Positions 8,223 to 16,556 of a DNA stretch of 64,000 nt are shown one piece after another. A model generated the notes under the pieces. The model saw only the letters and a list, made by a program, of their open reading frames with translations, was not told the origin of the DNA and did no database searches. Positions within the stretch are counted from its first letter, which is position 1; each line of letters starts with the position of its first letter. Position numbers and translations under genes: made by a program. This DNA is from Cyclobacteriaceae bacterium (lineage in GTDB: Bacteria > Bacteroidota > Bacteroidia > Cytophagales > Cyclobacteriaceae), in assembly GCA_016787565.1 (NCBI GenBank), contig JAEUUG010000009.1, positions 248,001 through 312,000 on the forward strand. Reading direction: 5' to 3'.

Positions 8223-8969
8223 CTAAAACCTGAAACCTAAATGAATAGAGTACCGGAACCCGAGATTCCAGGTATTGATTTTACCACTCGATTCAGCAAT
8301 ATCATCTTCTAAAAGATCCCCAACAAAAGGGTAGCGTTGGGCGAGGGCATACAGAATTTCCTCAACGTTTTCATCTATCTCATCCTGCGGAAGATTTCCT
8401 GTCAGTTGCATTTTTACGTTGTAATGGGTATAGGATGGGCCAAACAGAATACAATCTATCGTCCACCGTTTTCCCAGCACAAATTGATACCCCAATTCAA
8501 CACCAACACTGGAGAGGTTAAGGCGTGAATTCAACACCATAGCTTCCACAGAGCCCGAAGAAGATGCGATGTCCAGATTCCGTTCGTTCGTAAAAAGGTA
8601 ATGCGAAAAAAATGGAGCGAGGTAAACACCATGCGGAGCCGGATCTTTATTCTCCCGCGGAAGATAAAACCGATAATCCACCGTTCCGGTAAAACCGGAT
8701 TTCTTAATGTCGGACTGATACTTAACTCCACCGGAAGAACTTCCAAACGGCAGCGTAACATAACCCAACTGAAGTGACATAGACTGATTGCGGTTCAGTA
8801 CGCGTTCATATTCAATAAGCGGTGCATCCACATATAGAGCTGTGGCCGTCAGGTTAACCTTGATTACATTCTTTTTGGTCTTTGTATGCTTCGTGGAATC
8901 CTGCTGGGCAAGTGACTCATGACTGAGCAGAATGCCAGCAGCAAAAGCGAAAACAAGTATCTTTTTCAT
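8223..8969 (-). CDS. Outer-membrane beta-barrel protein
   Basis: A 248-residue protein with signal peptide MKKILVFAFAAGILLSHESLAQ. The mature part begins with a short Lys/Thr-rich linker and then strands such as NVIKVNLTATALYVDAPLIEY, SMSLQLGYVTLPFG, FTGTVDYRFYLPRENK and VGVELGYQFVLGKRW, ending NLGFRYSIHLGFRF with a terminal aromatic. This is the pattern of the DUF3575-like/OMP_b-brl group found in Bacteroidota, though the exact family is uncertain. A helical loop of about 35 residues near residue 200 (DEIDENVEEILYALAQRYPF) is probably periplasmic or extracellular. Confidence 0.82.
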   Translation of the reverse strand: MKKILVFAFAAGILLSHESLAQQDSTKHTKTKKNVIKVNLTATALYVDAPLIEYERVLNRNQSMSLQLGYVTLPFGSSSGGVKYQSDIKKSGFTGTVDYRFYLPRENKDPAPHGVYLAPFFSHYLFTNERNLDIASSSGSVEAMVLNSRLNLSSVGVELGYQFVLGKRWTIDCILFGPSYTHYNVKMQLTGNLPQDEIDENVEEILYALAQRYPFVGDLLEDDIAESSGKINTWNLGFRYSIHLGFRF

Positions 8970-9007
8970 AGACTGACTTTTGTAAAAATCTTAAAATACC
9001 TTCAACA

Positions 9008-11092
9008 CTACCTGCGTCTTCCGCCTCCGCCACGGCTCATACCACCACCCATGCCGCCACCGCGGTTCGATTGATTGAAGTTACTTTGCCGCGTATTGCC
9101 TCGATCGCGTTGTTGTTGTTGCCGGTCCATTTGGTTATTGCGATTTGAATTTTCCCACTGGTTATTGTTTCGCTCTTGCCAGTTGCCATCGTTATTCTTC
9201 TGGTACACATTACCTTGGCGATCGGTCATCACATTGTTTTGTGGACGTTGTGCAGCAGGCTGTTGACCGGCCTTATTTCTTTCGGCATTCTGGTCGCGTG
9301 TGCCGGGTGCCATCCGGTCTTTCGTTCCGGCTGTATTACCGCGTTGCACATCGCGCGTGGATACATCTTTTCTATTGTTGTAAATGTTGTTACTACGGTC
9401 AATATTAATGTTGGTGTTTCCATAATGATTGATGGTGTTACGACCATAATACCCTCCATGATACGGGGGATGATAGGGAGGACGGTACATTGGTGGGCCC
9501 CAATAACCACCACCGCCATAAAAGCTCATATGAAAAAATCCTGCACTGTAGTGAAAGCCCATGCTCCATCCCGTCCACGGGTTATAGTGCATGCTGAAAC
9601 CATACGTTACGGGCCGTGGGTAATAATAGGGTCCATACCACGGGGAGTAATAATAGCCGGTACCATATACCACCGTTGTACCATACACATAACAGCCCAT
9701 GTAACCCGGTGTGTAACCAACATAAACATATTCCGGAGTCGTGTCATAAATGTAAACGTACTTCACATTATAGGCCGTGCTGCTGGCGGGTATATTATCA
9801 ACGTCAGATGGTCTTTCCGCAGAAACCGTCCATGGTCCTTTCGCAGTAGTTGACTCAAACCAAACACCATTTTCTACACAATAATATTTCTTACCGGATT
9901 GAATAACAGTGCTACTGGTGTTCATCGCCAGCGCCATGCTGGTTCCATCGATTTTTTCAAACTTGGGTTCACCATCGTACTTTACCGTGCAGGTCGCAGT
10001 CTTGCGATCAACTTTTGCAGTTTGTGGAATTTGTGCATCCATCACAGCTTCCTTGGAAGCTTGTGTTCCTGCTACACTGGAAAGTACATTGTCTTTTTCA
10101 GAACCTTCGGGAATTTTTTGAAAATCTGCTGGAAGTTTATCAGCGGCAACGTATGCCCAGGGTCCTTTTAATGAGGAGGCGAGGTACCACCGACCGGAAA
10201 GCAAAACATAATATACCTGCTGGTTAATATCCATGAAAATTTCATCATCGGTGTTGGCCATGTACAAGAGACTGGTTCCCTGAATGGATTTGAAATCGGC
10301 TTCACCTTTCGATTGAATAAGTTCAGCCGGCTCCGTGCTCACCACAATAGCCTGTGGCGTTTTATCCTCATCGTTGGAGGTTGCCTGTTTTTCTTTTTCT
10401 TTAAGTTGCTTGTCCAGTTGCTGTATGGAGGCCGGAAGTTTGGTTGTGTTGCTCCACCCTTCCTTTATAGAAGATGAACTATACCAGAACTTTCCTCCAG
10501 AAAGATAATACCGGCTATCTTCCTTACTCTGAACAATCAGAAAAGGTGAGTTGATGACTCGCTTCATTTTCAGCTGATCATCTTCCTGTAGTTTTGGTTC
10601 GCCATCAATCATTACCAGGGTTGAGGGCGTTGTGGAATAAATCACTTTCGGTGGGTCATTTTTTAAATCCTCGGATGAGGTTCCATTCTCCTCTTCAATA
10701 GTTGCCAGCAATTCGTCCATGGATATTTCTAACTTCCACTTGGGTATCTCCGATTCCAAAAAAACGGTGAATCGCTTAATCTTTGTGCTATCGGTAACAC
10801 CGGGTAATTTGACATGGGTAATCTTTATGCTTTCCAGGGTCACCAGGCGCGAATCGCGATCCGTCAGCAACGTAGTTTCGTACCAAATTGCACCAAACAC
10901 TGGCTCGTCACCCGCTATTTCCCTTACAGACACGGCAGCCCGGCCCGTTAGCTTTCCTCCTTTCAAACTTTCGGGCTGAGGCTGATAGATCAGAATCTTT
11001 CCGCCTTTTTTGGTTTCCAATGTACGCGGCCATTCGGTTTGTGCCGAAGCTGAAAAGGCAAGGAAAAAGAATAAAATGGAAAGATGCTTCAT
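9008..11092 (-). CDS. Secreted protein with three CBM5/12-like repeats and a Tyr/Gly/Asn-rich tail
   Basis: A 694-residue protein. The ATG at 11092 gives the signal peptide MKHLSILFFFLAFSASAQ, so it is preferred over an in-frame ATG 30 bp upstream. Three degenerate repeats of about 80 residues occupy roughly residues 150-440. Each has a core like RYYLSGGKFWYSSSS..GW, VYYVLLSGRWYLASSLKGPW or KYYCVENGVWFESTTAKGPW, followed by an IP or LP turn. This resembles the carbohydrate-binding family V/XII annotation used for such proteins. Residues about 450-560 are Tyr/Gly-rich (TPGYMGCYVYGTTVVYG), and the last 130 residues are low-complexity Asn/Gln/Arg/Gly. It is probably exported or surface-exposed. 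Sugar binding is an inference from the repeats. Confidence 0.8.
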   Translation of the reverse strand: MKHLSILFFFLAFSASAQTEWPRTLETKKGGKILIYQPQPESLKGGKLTGRAAVSVREIAGDEPVFGAIWYETTLLTDRDSRLVTLESIKITHVKLPGVTDSTKIKRFTVFLESEIPKWKLEISMDELLATIEEENGTSSEDLKNDPPKVIYSTTPSTLVMIDGEPKLQEDDQLKMKRVINSPFLIVQSKEDSRYYLSGGKFWYSSSSIKEGWSNTTKLPASIQQLDKQLKEKEKQATSNDEDKTPQAIVVSTEPAELIQSKGEADFKSIQGTSLLYMANTDDEIFMDINQQVYYVLLSGRWYLASSLKGPWAYVAADKLPADFQKIPEGSEKDNVLSSVAGTQASKEAVMDAQIPQTAKVDRKTATCTVKYDGEPKFEKIDGTSMALAMNTSSTVIQSGKKYYCVENGVWFESTTAKGPWTVSAERPSDVDNIPASSTAYNVKYVYIYDTTPEYVYVGYTPGYMGCYVYGTTVVYGTGYYYSPWYGPYYYPRPVTYGFSMHYNPWTGWSMGFHYSAGFFHMSFYGGGGYWGPPMYRPPYHPPYHGGYYGRNTINHYGNTNINIDRSNNIYNNRKDVSTRDVQRGNTAGTKDRMAPGTRDQNAERNKAGQQPAAQRPQNNVMTDRQGNVYQKNNDGNWQERNNNQWENSNRNNQMDRQQQQRDRGNTRQSNFNQSNRGGGMGGGMSRGGGGRRR

Positions 11093-11250
11093 GTTACTTT
11101 TAAATATTTGGTCATGACTCAATTTACACTATGAAGAAAACATCATCAACTCAATCACAATAGTAATGTTCATGACGGAACCTGATATATCCACGAAGAT
11201 ATCGATTAAGTTAATACCCGTAATTTAAACGAAGCCGTTTACTCCGGTCA

Positions 11251-11264
11251 ATGACAAAAGTCAC
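11251..11264. promoter_or_regulatory. Crp/Fnr-like palindrome, near-consensus ATGAC-AAAA-GTCAC
   Basis: Matches ATGAY-N4-RTCAT except for the last base. It lies between the divergent starts at 11092 and 11302. A non-preferred in-frame ATG of the plus-strand gene is formed by the site itself, which argues that translation starts downstream at 11302. Confidence 0.5.
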
Positions 11265-11301
11265 CTTACGCAAGCTCAAAAATTTGTCTTACATTTCAAG
11301 A

Positions 11302-12429
11302 ATGAACCGGGTCATTTTATTTTTTCTTCTGCTGGCAGCACTGCCGAAGGTAAATGGGCAATCAACCGATGCTCCAAAGTCCGATAGCCTTTCTAAATTC
11401 GATAGCTTTAACACCAAAGCTGAGGCATTCTTTAAAGTCTTTCCGGTACCGATTATCACCTATTCAACTGAGGCTGGCAACACCTTCGGGCTGGCCAAGT
11501 TCAACGCCTTTCATCCGGTCAAAAAAGACACTATTTCCAAACCATCCAAATTGTCGGAAGTATTCACCTGGTCTACGAAAGGCCGGGTAAATGTTTCGGT
11601 TTCGAACGACTTGATTTTGAAAGGAAACAAATACATGTTCCTCAGCTTTTTTAATTACCGAAAAGTACCAGAGTATATACTGGGTATCGGGAATGATGTC
11701 TCTATTGATAATGTCGAAGAAGTGGTCACCGACCGCATCAAATTTTCCACTATCGGATTGTTTCGTTTGAAAGAAAATATCTATGCCGGTTATAGCCTGG
11801 ATCTCGCCAACTATTTCAAGGTGGTGACCGACTCCAATAGTTTTATCATTGAAGACAATGTTACGGGTGTGAAGGGCGGTACGGATGCTGGTGTGGGTGT
11901 AACCTTTGTACTAGACAGCCGAACAAATCGCTACAACGCCTCCGATGGTGCTTTCTTTCTCGCAAACCTGATCACCTATCCTAAGTTTTTAGGCAGTGAC
12001 TATCAGTTTACCCGATTTGAACTCGATGGCCGGAAATACTATAATCCCTGGCGCAAGCATGTAATTGCGCTTCAAACAACCGCTACGTTTATTGACGGCA
12101 ATGTTCCCTTCTACGACCTGGCCATGCTGGGAGGAGAAGATAAAATGCGCGGCTATTATAAAGGTGCTTTGCGCGATAAAGTATTGATAGACGCTCAGGT
12201 TGAATACCGCATGCCGATCTGGAAAATATTCGGTCTTACAACCTGGGTAGCAACTGGCCGCGTAGCCGAAAATCTAAAAGACTTCTCACTGGATGAACTC
12301 TGGCTTTCGTACGGTTGTGGTGTCCGGATAAAAGTAGACAGCAAAAGTGATATCAACCTTCGCATTGATATGGGTTTTGGTCCAGGAGGAATAAATGGTC
12401 TGTACCTCAACTTCGCAGAAGCTTTTTAA
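11302..12429 (+). CDS. Omp85-superfamily outer-membrane barrel (BamA/TamA C-terminal type, no POTRA)
   Basis: A 375-residue protein. The ATG at 11302 (MNRVILFFLLLAALPKVNGQ) begins at the signal peptide, whereas the longer in-frame start falls on a regulatory palindrome. After a short linker the protein is a bacterial surface antigen (D15) barrel of about 340 residues: FPVPIITYSTEAGNTFG, DSRTNRYNASDGAF, and the lid-loop motif region GGEDKMRGYYKGALRD (an RGY variant of VRGF/Y). It ends DINLRIDMGFGPG...LYLNFAEAF with a terminal Phe. It has no POTRA domains. Such stand-alone barrels are common in Bacteroidota. Transport substrate unknown. Confidence 0.9.
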   Translation: MNRVILFFLLLAALPKVNGQSTDAPKSDSLSKFDSFNTKAEAFFKVFPVPIITYSTEAGNTFGLAKFNAFHPVKKDTISKPSKLSEVFTWSTKGRVNVSVSNDLILKGNKYMFLSFFNYRKVPEYILGIGNDVSIDNVEEVVTDRIKFSTIGLFRLKENIYAGYSLDLANYFKVVTDSNSFIIEDNVTGVKGGTDAGVGVTFVLDSRTNRYNASDGAFFLANLITYPKFLGSDYQFTRFELDGRKYYNPWRKHVIALQTTATFIDGNVPFYDLAMLGGEDKMRGYYKGALRDKVLIDAQVEYRMPIWKIFGLTTWVATGRVAENLKDFSLDELWLSYGCGVRIKVDSKSDINLRIDMGFGPGGINGLYLNFAEAF

Positions 12430-12476
12430 GGCAGGGCATCCGTGGAGAAGTATAGTTAATCCAGCGTTCTACTTCA

Positions 12477-13262
12477 ATGTTAAAACTTTCCGCACTTCAA
12501 TCCTCTTCAACCATCCTGATCGGAAGCATCCTTTTCTTTGGCTTAATTGGATTTTATATTATCGGACATCGCTTACGGCTCCGAATAATTAAAAATAAAC
12601 CAGATCAATTGCAAGAAGACCTGGGTGCAATTAGCGGAACACTACTCGGGCTATTGGCCCTGTTGCTAGCCTTTACTTTTGGAATGTCAAATTCACGGTA
12701 CGATGCACGGAGAACATTGGTTATTGAAGAGTCTAACGCCATCAGTACAGCAATTCTCAGAACCGATATTTATCCTGACAGCATGCGCAATCTCTTGCGT
12801 GGTCACCTTAGCGATTATGTGGAAGCACGTATTGAATTTTACCAGGCCGGTATGGATGTTGACAAAATAATAATGGAATATAAACACGCCAGTGACATTA
12901 GTTCAACTATTTGGTCTGTTGTAGCGGCCTATGCACGGGTTGACAATGTTACCACCAGAACAGCTGAACTCATTCCAGCTTTAAATGCGATGATCGATGT
13001 TACAACCACACGGAGAGCAGCCGGTGAATCCACCATCCCGGATTCCATTATGTATTTCCTTTTTATTCTATGCTTTTGCTCATCGTTTTTACTGGGCTAC
13101 GATCGTAAAAATAAATTTGATTGGGTGGTGGTTATTGGATTTGCCTTAATGCTCTCTGCTACCGTGTTCACCATTATGGATATGGATCGGCCACGCAGCG
13201 GGCTGATCAACATGGATCAATCTAATCAGAAGATTATTGAATTGCGGGAGTTGTTTAAATAA
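12477..13262 (+). CDS. Bestrophin-like/DUF4239 membrane protein
   Basis: A 261-residue integral membrane protein. Two N-terminal transmembrane segments (about 11-30 and 51-68, with GTLLGLLALLLAFTFGMSNS) precede a soluble helical domain that starts with YDARRTLVIEESNAI. Two C-terminal segments follow (about 190-205 and 215-235), then the motif IMDMDRPRSGLI. The pair FTFGMSNSRYDARR / DMDRPRSG is the hallmark of the DUF4239 family, which is distantly bestrophin-like and may form channels; that role is inferred from family lore. It starts 48 bp after the Omp85 barrel gene and shares a bidirectional terminator with the convergent gene at 13312. Confidence 0.88.
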   Translation: MLKLSALQSSSTILIGSILFFGLIGFYIIGHRLRLRIIKNKPDQLQEDLGAISGTLLGLLALLLAFTFGMSNSRYDARRTLVIEESNAISTAILRTDIYPDSMRNLLRGHLSDYVEARIEFYQAGMDVDKIIMEYKHASDISSTIWSVVAAYARVDNVTTRTAELIPALNAMIDVTTTRRAAGESTIPDSIMYFLFILCFCSSFLLGYDRKNKFDWVVVIGFALMLSATVFTIMDMDRPRSGLINMDQSNQKIIELRELFK

Positions 13263-13263
13263 A

Positions 13264-13300
13264 CAGTTATCCTTCATCTTCAACAGGTGAAGGATAACTG
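13264..13300. terminator. Bidirectional stem-loop terminator between convergent genes
   Basis: cagttatccttca (13264-13276) pairs perfectly with tgaaggataactg (13288-13300), loop 11 nt. It lies in the 49-bp gap between the convergent stops at 13262 and 13312. It lacks a long T-run on the plus strand, so efficiency is uncertain. Confidence 0.7.
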
Positions 13301-13311
13301 CATCTGTGTAA

Positions 13312-13866
13312 TTAAAACTTCATCCCTATGCCCAGCATAGCTGAATTCATGAAACCATCCTTGTAAGCGCTGTTAGACAAATAGGCCCATTCATACTCAA
13401 CGGTAATAAACATTTTCTCATTGAAGGTCTTCATAAACCCAGCACCAGCACCACCATAAAAGCCAATATCCGCGTCCTTCAGTTCACCAAACGATCCTGT
13501 CCTTTTAAAGGTTGTGGTCTGTGCACCCAGTGCCCCCTTGATAAAACCCTTGGCCGAGCCCTTACCGATCAGGAACTTTGGAGCATAATAAATTGGCCAC
13601 GTGTTTATCTTATATTCTGTTGTTGATTGAGAAACTCCATCTGACTCACCACTGGTGCCAATGTAGCCAAACGAAAAGCCATGAACGAAATTACCACCCG
13701 CAGGATTAAACTCATATAGTCCATTAAGTCGCCATCCCGTAACACCTGTATCATTATCCTCAATGTTGGCAAAGGCATAGCCTCCACTCAAAGTGAAACT
13801 GTTTTCCTGAGCCCATGCTGTGATAGAAAACAAAACAATGGCCATCACTACAATAATCTTTTTCAT
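13312..13866 (-). CDS. Outer-membrane beta-barrel protein (opacity/OmpW-like)
   Basis: A 184-residue protein with signal peptide MKKIIVVMAIVLFSITAWAQ. The mature domain has the eight-strand pattern FTLSGGYAFANIE, WRLNGLYEFNP, VHGFSFGYIG, FYGGAGAGFMKTFNEKMFITVEYEWAYLSN, and ends MLGIGMKF with the terminal Phe typical of outer-membrane proteins. Its upstream region (13867-14106) is shared with the octaheme cytochrome gene and holds two adjacent palindromes, a Crp/Fnr-like site and a TetR-type operator. This gene is therefore a candidate member of both regulons. Function unknown. Confidence 0.87.
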   Translation of the reverse strand: MKKIIVVMAIVLFSITAWAQENSFTLSGGYAFANIEDNDTGVTGWRLNGLYEFNPAGGNFVHGFSFGYIGTSGESDGVSQSTTEYKINTWPIYYAPKFLIGKGSAKGFIKGALGAQTTTFKRTGSFGELKDADIGFYGGAGAGFMKTFNEKMFITVEYEWAYLSNSAYKDGFMNSAMLGIGMKF

Positions 13867-13953
13867 ACGTTTTTTTGGTTTTTTTTATGGAATTAGTGAA
13901 TAATTACCTTCAAATCATTTCCTAATAGTAACTGAAGATTAAATATACTTGCT

Positions 13954-13967
13954 ATGATTTTCATCAT
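13954..13967. promoter_or_regulatory. Crp/Fnr-like palindrome ATGAT-TTTC-ATCAT
   Basis: Strict match to ATGAY-N4-RTCAT, in the divergent promoter region of the barrel gene (13866) and the octaheme cytochrome (14107). It abuts, with no gap, the TetR-type operator at 13968-13987. Confidence 0.65.
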
Positions 13968-13987
13968 ACTAAACGTGAACGTTTAGT
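13968..13987. promoter_or_regulatory. TetR-type operator ACTAAACGTGAACGTTTAGT
   Basis: A perfect palindrome with 9-bp arms and a 2-bp centre. The outer half-sites ACTAAAC..GTTTAGT and the total length of 20 bp are the same as in the palindrome just upstream of the TetR gene at 26896, which suggests binding by that regulator. It controls the barrel gene at 13866, the cytochrome at 14107, or both. Confidence 0.7.
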
Positions 13988-14106
13988 GTAACCTCACACT
14001 ATGGAATCCGGATTTCCAAGTCAGGACTATCCGTACCTGTATCGGTCATCGTGTTGATTATATATTCCTAAAAAAGAATATCTTAAAGTTTTTATTTCAG
14101 GTGTGC

Positions 14107-16356
14107 ATGAAAAGGAGAGAAATAATCGGTTTGCTTGCACTGGGGTGCGTTGTACTGTTTACACTTTTTACCTTGTTTGAAAGTTGCTCTTCACCTTCTG
14201 AGCAAAAGCAACAGGAGGATAACAACCTCCATAACACCGAAGCCACCTTCATCGGCTCGGTAGCCTGTCAATCCTGCCACACGAAAGAATTCAAGGATTG
14301 GAAAAAATCGGATCACTTTCTCGCGATGGATCACGCAACGGATTCCACTGTGCTGGGTGATTTTGAAAATACTACATTCAAAGCTGATGGCATCACCAGT
14401 TCATTCTTTAAGAAGGATGGAAAATTCTACATGAACACAGAAGGTGATGATGGAAAAAATCACGACTATGAGGTGAAGTATGTATTTGGCTATTATCCAT
14501 TGCAACAATATCTGATTGCTTTTCCGGGTGGCCGGCTTCAATCAACCCGATTAAGTTGGGACTCCCGAAATAAAAAATGGTTTCACCAGTATACAGGAGA
14601 AAAAATTCACCACACCGACTGGCTGCACTGGACAGGCAACAGTCAGAACTGGAATACCATGTGCGCCTCGTGCCACTCCACCAACCTGCAAAAGAACTAT
14701 GATTTCACGAAGGACACCTACAACACCACCTGGTCAGAAATCAACGTGTCGTGTGAGAGCTGTCATGGCCCCGGCAGTCAACACATCTCTTTCATAAACA
14801 CACCAGAATATAAAGCCGGTACACGCATAAAAAATGCAGGATTACAGTATGGTAAAAATACCGACCCTCAACTACTGCTCAACACGTGTGCTCCCTGCCA
14901 TGCACGCAAAACAGACTTAACTTCAAAATTCCTGCATACGGATGAAATCATGGACAATATGATCCCGCAAATCATCAGTACGGAATTCTATTTTGCAGAT
15001 GGGCAAATCAATGATGAAGATTATGAATATAGTTCGTTTGTCCAAAGTAAAATGTTTCACAACAATGTGCGGTGTAGCAGTTGTCACAATCCGCATTCCG
15101 GCAAACTTATCGCGACAGGCAATACGTTATGCATGAGCTGCCATAAGCCGGAGTATAACACCGAAAAGCATCACTTCCACGCAATCAATACCGAAGGTGC
15201 TCAGTGCATTAACTGTCATATGCAAACCAAAACCTATATGGGTAACGATCACCGCAGAGATCATAGCTTTCGTATCCCGCGGCCTGACCAATCCGTGAAG
15301 TTCGGCACACCTAACGCCTGCACAACGTGTCATCAAAATAAAAAACCATCATGGGCAGCCGATGCAGTTACGAAATGGTATGGTCCAACACGGACCTATC
15401 ACTTTTCGGATGACCTCATCCCCGGAAGTAAACTTGATGACCAAAGTGAAAAGCATTTACTGAAATTAGTAGCGGATACATTACAACCCGAAATTGCGCG
15501 GGCAACAGCAGTACATTACCTGGGAAACATGCTAACTCAAGAAAGTGCCACGGCATTGGTCAGGGCTTTACAAGATAAAAAACCACTGGTGCGATACCAT
15601 GCCGTTCAAGCGTTAGAAAATTTTCCTCCTGAAGTTTGGCAATCCGTTGCGCTTCAGAATCTCAGCGACAACGTTCGTGCGGTTCGCATTGCCACTGCCG
15701 ACCTTTACCATCGCCTGCCTGCTGAGGCGATACCGCCTGCCTACCGAAATGCCTATGCCGCAGCCGATCATGAAAATAGAAAGTTTTTGCACTACCAAAC
15801 TGACTTCGCAGTGGGCAATGTGATGCTGGCTGATTATGAATTGCAAGGTGGTGAACATCTTAACGCCATCACCCTCTACATCCGCGGGTTAAAAAAAGAC
15901 AGCCTGATGAACTACGCTCGACTCAACCTCTCCGCAGCGTATAACAGTATCGGTAAAAATGCCGAGGCATTAAAGACCTTGACAGACGCTGCCTCTATCG
16001 ATCCAAAAAATGACAGAGTTTTTTATAACCTCGGCTTATTGCACTACGAAATGAATAACCTTCATGCCGCTGTTGAAAATTTCCAAAAAGCCGTAAGATT
16101 GGGTTCAACAAATACGAGTTTGTATTACAACTATGGACTACTCTTGCAGCAACAGGGGAAATTGAAAGAGGCCGAGCAGGTCTTGTTATCTGGTTATTCC
16201 CTGAATCAACAAGCTGCCAACATCAACTATGCGCTTGCCTACTTATACGCCAACCAAAACCTCCCTCAGAAAGCCAGGGTTCATGCATTGACTTTACAAA
16301 AAGTTGCTCCCCATAATCCGGAATACCAGGGATTGTTCAGAAGTTTGGGAATATAA
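14107..16356 (+). CDS. Octaheme c-type cytochrome with HEAT-like and TPR repeats
   Basis: A 749-residue protein from the ATG at 14107; a GTG two codons upstream is possible. A hydrophobic N-terminus ending in FESCSS may be a membrane anchor or atypical lipobox. Eight CxxCH haem-binding motifs follow, at about residues 54, 186, 216, 261, 323, 342, 367 and 405 (CQSCH, CASCH, CESCH, CAPCH, CSSCH, CMSCH, CINCH, CTTCH). Residues about 440-540 look like HEAT repeats (LVRALQDKKPLVRYHAVQAL) and about 590-745 like TPRs (DRVFYNLGLLHYEMNN). This layout matches cytochrome c554-like multihaem proteins fused to TPRs in environmental bacteria. A periplasmic electron-transfer role is inferred; the partner or substrate is not encoded nearby. 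Confidence 0.9.
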   Translation: MKRREIIGLLALGCVVLFTLFTLFESCSSPSEQKQQEDNNLHNTEATFIGSVACQSCHTKEFKDWKKSDHFLAMDHATDSTVLGDFENTTFKADGITSSFFKKDGKFYMNTEGDDGKNHDYEVKYVFGYYPLQQYLIAFPGGRLQSTRLSWDSRNKKWFHQYTGEKIHHTDWLHWTGNSQNWNTMCASCHSTNLQKNYDFTKDTYNTTWSEINVSCESCHGPGSQHISFINTPEYKAGTRIKNAGLQYGKNTDPQLLLNTCAPCHARKTDLTSKFLHTDEIMDNMIPQIISTEFYFADGQINDEDYEYSSFVQSKMFHNNVRCSSCHNPHSGKLIATGNTLCMSCHKPEYNTEKHHFHAINTEGAQCINCHMQTKTYMGNDHRRDHSFRIPRPDQSVKFGTPNACTTCHQNKKPSWAADAVTKWYGPTRTYHFSDDLIPGSKLDDQSEKHLLKLVADTLQPEIARATAVHYLGNMLTQESATALVRALQDKKPLVRYHAVQALENFPPEVWQSVALQNLSDNVRAVRIATADLYHRLPAEAIPPAYRNAYAAADHENRKFLHYQTDFAVGNVMLADYELQGGEHLNAITLYIRGLKKDSLMNYARLNLSAAYNSIGKNAEALKTLTDAASIDPKNDRVFYNLGLLHYEMNNLHAAVENFQKAVRLGSTNTSLYYNYGLLLQQQGKLKEAEQVLLSGYSLNQQAANINYALAYLYANQNLPQKARVHALTLQKVAPHNPEYQGLFRSLGI

Positions 16357-16556
16357 GTGCTCCACTCAACATCAGTTCATGATAACGTCACCATGGCCAA
16401 CCATACACAAGAAATCTTTTACCTATTTATTATGAGAGAAGTTATTACTCGTATCGTGATACTCTGCGTATTTTTGAAAGTGTTCATTAAACCTCGAGTA
16501 ACTATCCTGATGCGCTGGTGTTAATGTAACCCGGAGTGGAAAAGGAAAAAAAGGTG

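Noticed and set aside
14101..14106. GTG start for the octaheme cytochrome
   Set aside because: An ATG two codons downstream serves equally well and is the commoner start; the difference is two residues.
16379..16391. ATGATAACGTCAC as another Crp/Fnr-like site before tamB
   Set aside because: The half-sites are spaced by 3 bp, not 4, and the outer base is wrong, so it does not belong to the family.
16432..16524. Short ORF MREVITRIVILCVFLKVFIK... (30 residues) between the cytochrome and tamB
   Set aside because: Hydrophobic peptides of this size arise by chance in AT-rich DNA, and no supporting context was found.
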